In this document: positions 62,563-64,000 of the stretch, one piece after another
Position numbering within the stretch: position 1 is the first letter of the stretch
Layout of the letters: the number at the start of each line of letters is the position of its first letter
Origin: Spirodela intermedia
Taxonomy: Eukaryota; Streptophyta; Magnoliopsida; Alismatales; Araceae
Assembly: GCA_902729315.2 (NCBI GenBank)
Contig: LR746272.1
Location: 5,212,272 to 5,276,271, forward strand
DNA length: 64,000 bases
Direction of reading: 5' to 3'
Made by a program: the position numbers and the translations under genes
Notes under the pieces: generated by a model
The model's input: only the letters and a program-made list of their open reading frames with translations
The model's database searches: none
What the model was told of the DNA's origin: nothing

Positions 62563-62986
62563 TGACATGACTTAGTCATTGTATAATAAATCACATAAAT
62601 TTAAAATTTATAAAACTAGAAAATATCAATTTTTAGATATTTAGAAGTATTTATAAACAAATATATCAATTATAAATCAATAAAAGTTTCAAAAATAGTG
62701 AAAAAAGTTTAAGTTGATCACTAGGATGTAAATATAATATCTGGTAATATTTCAGATTTTTTCTCAAATAATATAATTTTTTCTAAATTTTAGATTAAGA
62801 AATAAAAATAAAATATATTTAAAATTCATAAAAAATAAAATAAAGGGTGCGGACGTCATGATGACATCAGCATCTAATGAACACAAATAAGACAAAACTT
62901 AGTTTCTACCTGACAATTCTTATGTAAACATTTACAGAAGATTTAATTGATCAAATTAAGATTTGTAAAAGTCAAAAGAATCATAA
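62563..62986 (-). mobile_element. 5' LTR of element I, partial
   Basis: Begins TGACATGACTTAGTCATTG and follows the LTR to AGAATCATAATTTT, where a T-rich insertion interrupts it. The remainder is not visible in the window. Confidence 0.8.
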
Positions 62987-64000
62987 TTTTTATTATTATT
63001 ATTTTTATTTTTTATTTTTATTTTTTAAGAAGAAGAAATTTGATTGAGTGATAAAAGTTTGACCTCATTCCGAGGTTACATAAGTGGGATCTCATTCGCA
63101 CAAGGGGCAAGGATGACATGAAGAATGAAAGACCTCTTTTGAAGAGGGGATGTGATGATACTAGAGATAGACTCCATGGCGTTCATCATATTTGAGGAAG
63201 GTGATTGATTTGCATTGGGTTGAAAAAGCCTTTGAGTTCATGAAAGTTAGAAGATCTGCTCAACAGGAGTAAGACGAGAGCTCCATGTTGTGCGCCATGT
63301 AATGTTCCTGCAAGACAAGAGTTTGCTGCAGTAAGTGGTTCTAAGAGATAAATAAATTGATATAAAGTGGTGAGAAAAGAGTGATTAGGGCAGTGAGGAG
63401 GATAGAACTATGCTGAAGCATGACAATAAGCCCAAATATGAACTTACCTTGCTAGTGTTGCACGCGCCTAATCCCTCTGGCCAAGATCTTGTTAGTATCA
63501 TCAGTTGCCGTACTTCCTCTAAGTAGGTAAGGGACCTTTCACCCCACGAGGAATGACTTGGTCTTTGGTTCTAACTCTTTTCTTTTCCCTTATTCTCTCT
63601 CTCTTCTTTCTCTCTCCTTGAGGGCCTCTTCTTTTACCCTCCACTAATGCCCATTATTTGGTGTACATTAGGCTAGTAATTAAGGGAAGGGAAAAAGGTT
63701 GCCTTTTTTTTCTTTTTTTTTTTTTTTTTTTGTTTTTTGGTTTTAGGGCCCTTTCCCTCACCCTCCACTAATTGTCTATGATGGGCTAGTGATTCCGGGA
63801 AAAGAAGTAGGTTTTTTTTTTTTTTTTTTTTTTCTAGAGAGAGAAAGGGAGGGAGAAAGAAATAGAGAATCGAGAGAGAGAGAGAGGAGAGAGGGTCAAT
63901 CCTATGGATATAGATCTTTACCTTCTCATGGGTTCAAGCTGGCTGATGATACTAATAAGATCTTGAGAGAAGTGCTAGGTTGCCGATTCACAACTAGTTT
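62987..64000. other. Poly-T-led insertion of unknown content, running off the edge
   Basis: Starts with an interrupted T/A-rich tract (poly-A on the minus strand) at the same LTR position where the NF-YB retrocopy inserted in LTR H. Inside, a minus-strand CAAG/GTAAGTTC donor (63443) and TTGTCTTGCAG acceptor (63313) frame a possible intron. CT-rich, poly-T and GA-rich tracts and a long imperfect inverted repeat follow. I cannot name a protein. It could be a retroposed or captured gene fragment. Confidence 0.45.
63616..63812. repeat. Imperfect direct repeat around a poly-T tract
   Basis: GAGGGCCTCTTCTTTTACCC near 63,619 and AGGGCCCTTTCCCTCACCC near 63,746 are each followed by TCCACTAAT, then GGGCTAGT or GGCTAGTAAT. 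Confidence 0.6.

Larger units (their letters stand above)
55463..63000 (-). mobile_element. Element I: gag-only Athila-like element with deletions and three insertions
   Basis: Minus strand. The 3' LTR remnant is 55463-55697, fused by deletion to internal sequence at about 55,698. Then come the cassette, gag in three pieces, the primer site and a partial 5' LTR (62563-62986). It is interrupted by solo LTR J, the unclassified 59450-61684 insertion and a poly-T-led insertion at 62,987. The right end lies beyond or inside that last insertion and is not visible. Confidence 0.8.

Overview
The window is plant nuclear DNA, most likely from a monocot. I base this on GC-rich, G/C-ending codons in the two intact genes against an AT-rich intergenic background, long CT microsatellites in gene leaders, and a dense pile of nested LTR retrotransposons. 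Palms, gingers/bananas or other commelinids would fit, but I cannot name a species from sequence alone.

Bases 1-8,400 are a gene island. Two complete genes lie on the minus strand: an F-box/kelch-repeat protein of the SKIP11 type (1620-2927, 435 aa, one coding exon) and an alpha-tubulin (6606-8046, two exons, 450 aa). The sequence between them holds CT/GA microsatellites and six CACGTG cores, but no third gene I can support. From 8.4 to 10.7 kb I see AT-rich intergenic DNA with one short tandem repeat.

From 10.7 kb to the right edge the window is nested retrotransposons. One Athila-like Ty3/gypsy family (LTR about 1.6-1.8 kb, TGATAAG...GTCA ends, 5-bp target duplications, degenerate tRNA-Asp-type primer site) is present at least ten times: gag-only elements A (11959-19549, minus), B (26628-36170, plus), F (39701-54346, plus) and I (55463 to the edge, minus); a gag-pol element G (40530-47989, minus); solo LTRs E, H, D, J and C; and a truncated LTR at 10671. 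They are inserted into each other, into another LTR element with an initiator-Met primer site (K), and into an old Ty1/copia element that is now in several separated pieces. A 1.3-kb retrocopy of a LEC1-type NF-YB gene lies inside solo LTR H.

The most interesting biology is in the Athila-like family. In A, B, F and I, the whole protease-RT-RNaseH-integrase region that G carries is replaced by a cassette of about 1.0 kb encoding an unrecognised acidic protein segment fused downstream of gag, with sharp boundaries on both sides. G shares gag, LTRs and 3' region with them and is a candidate (now dead) relative of the helper that moved them. In addition, the LTRs carry on their antisense strand a motif pair that looks like a plant U6-type snRNA promoter (USE plus TATA about 25 bp apart). 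The spacing is kept in diverged copies and recurs in a different 2.2-kb insertion. All element calls come from reading repeats and translated fragments; no database search or alignment program was run.
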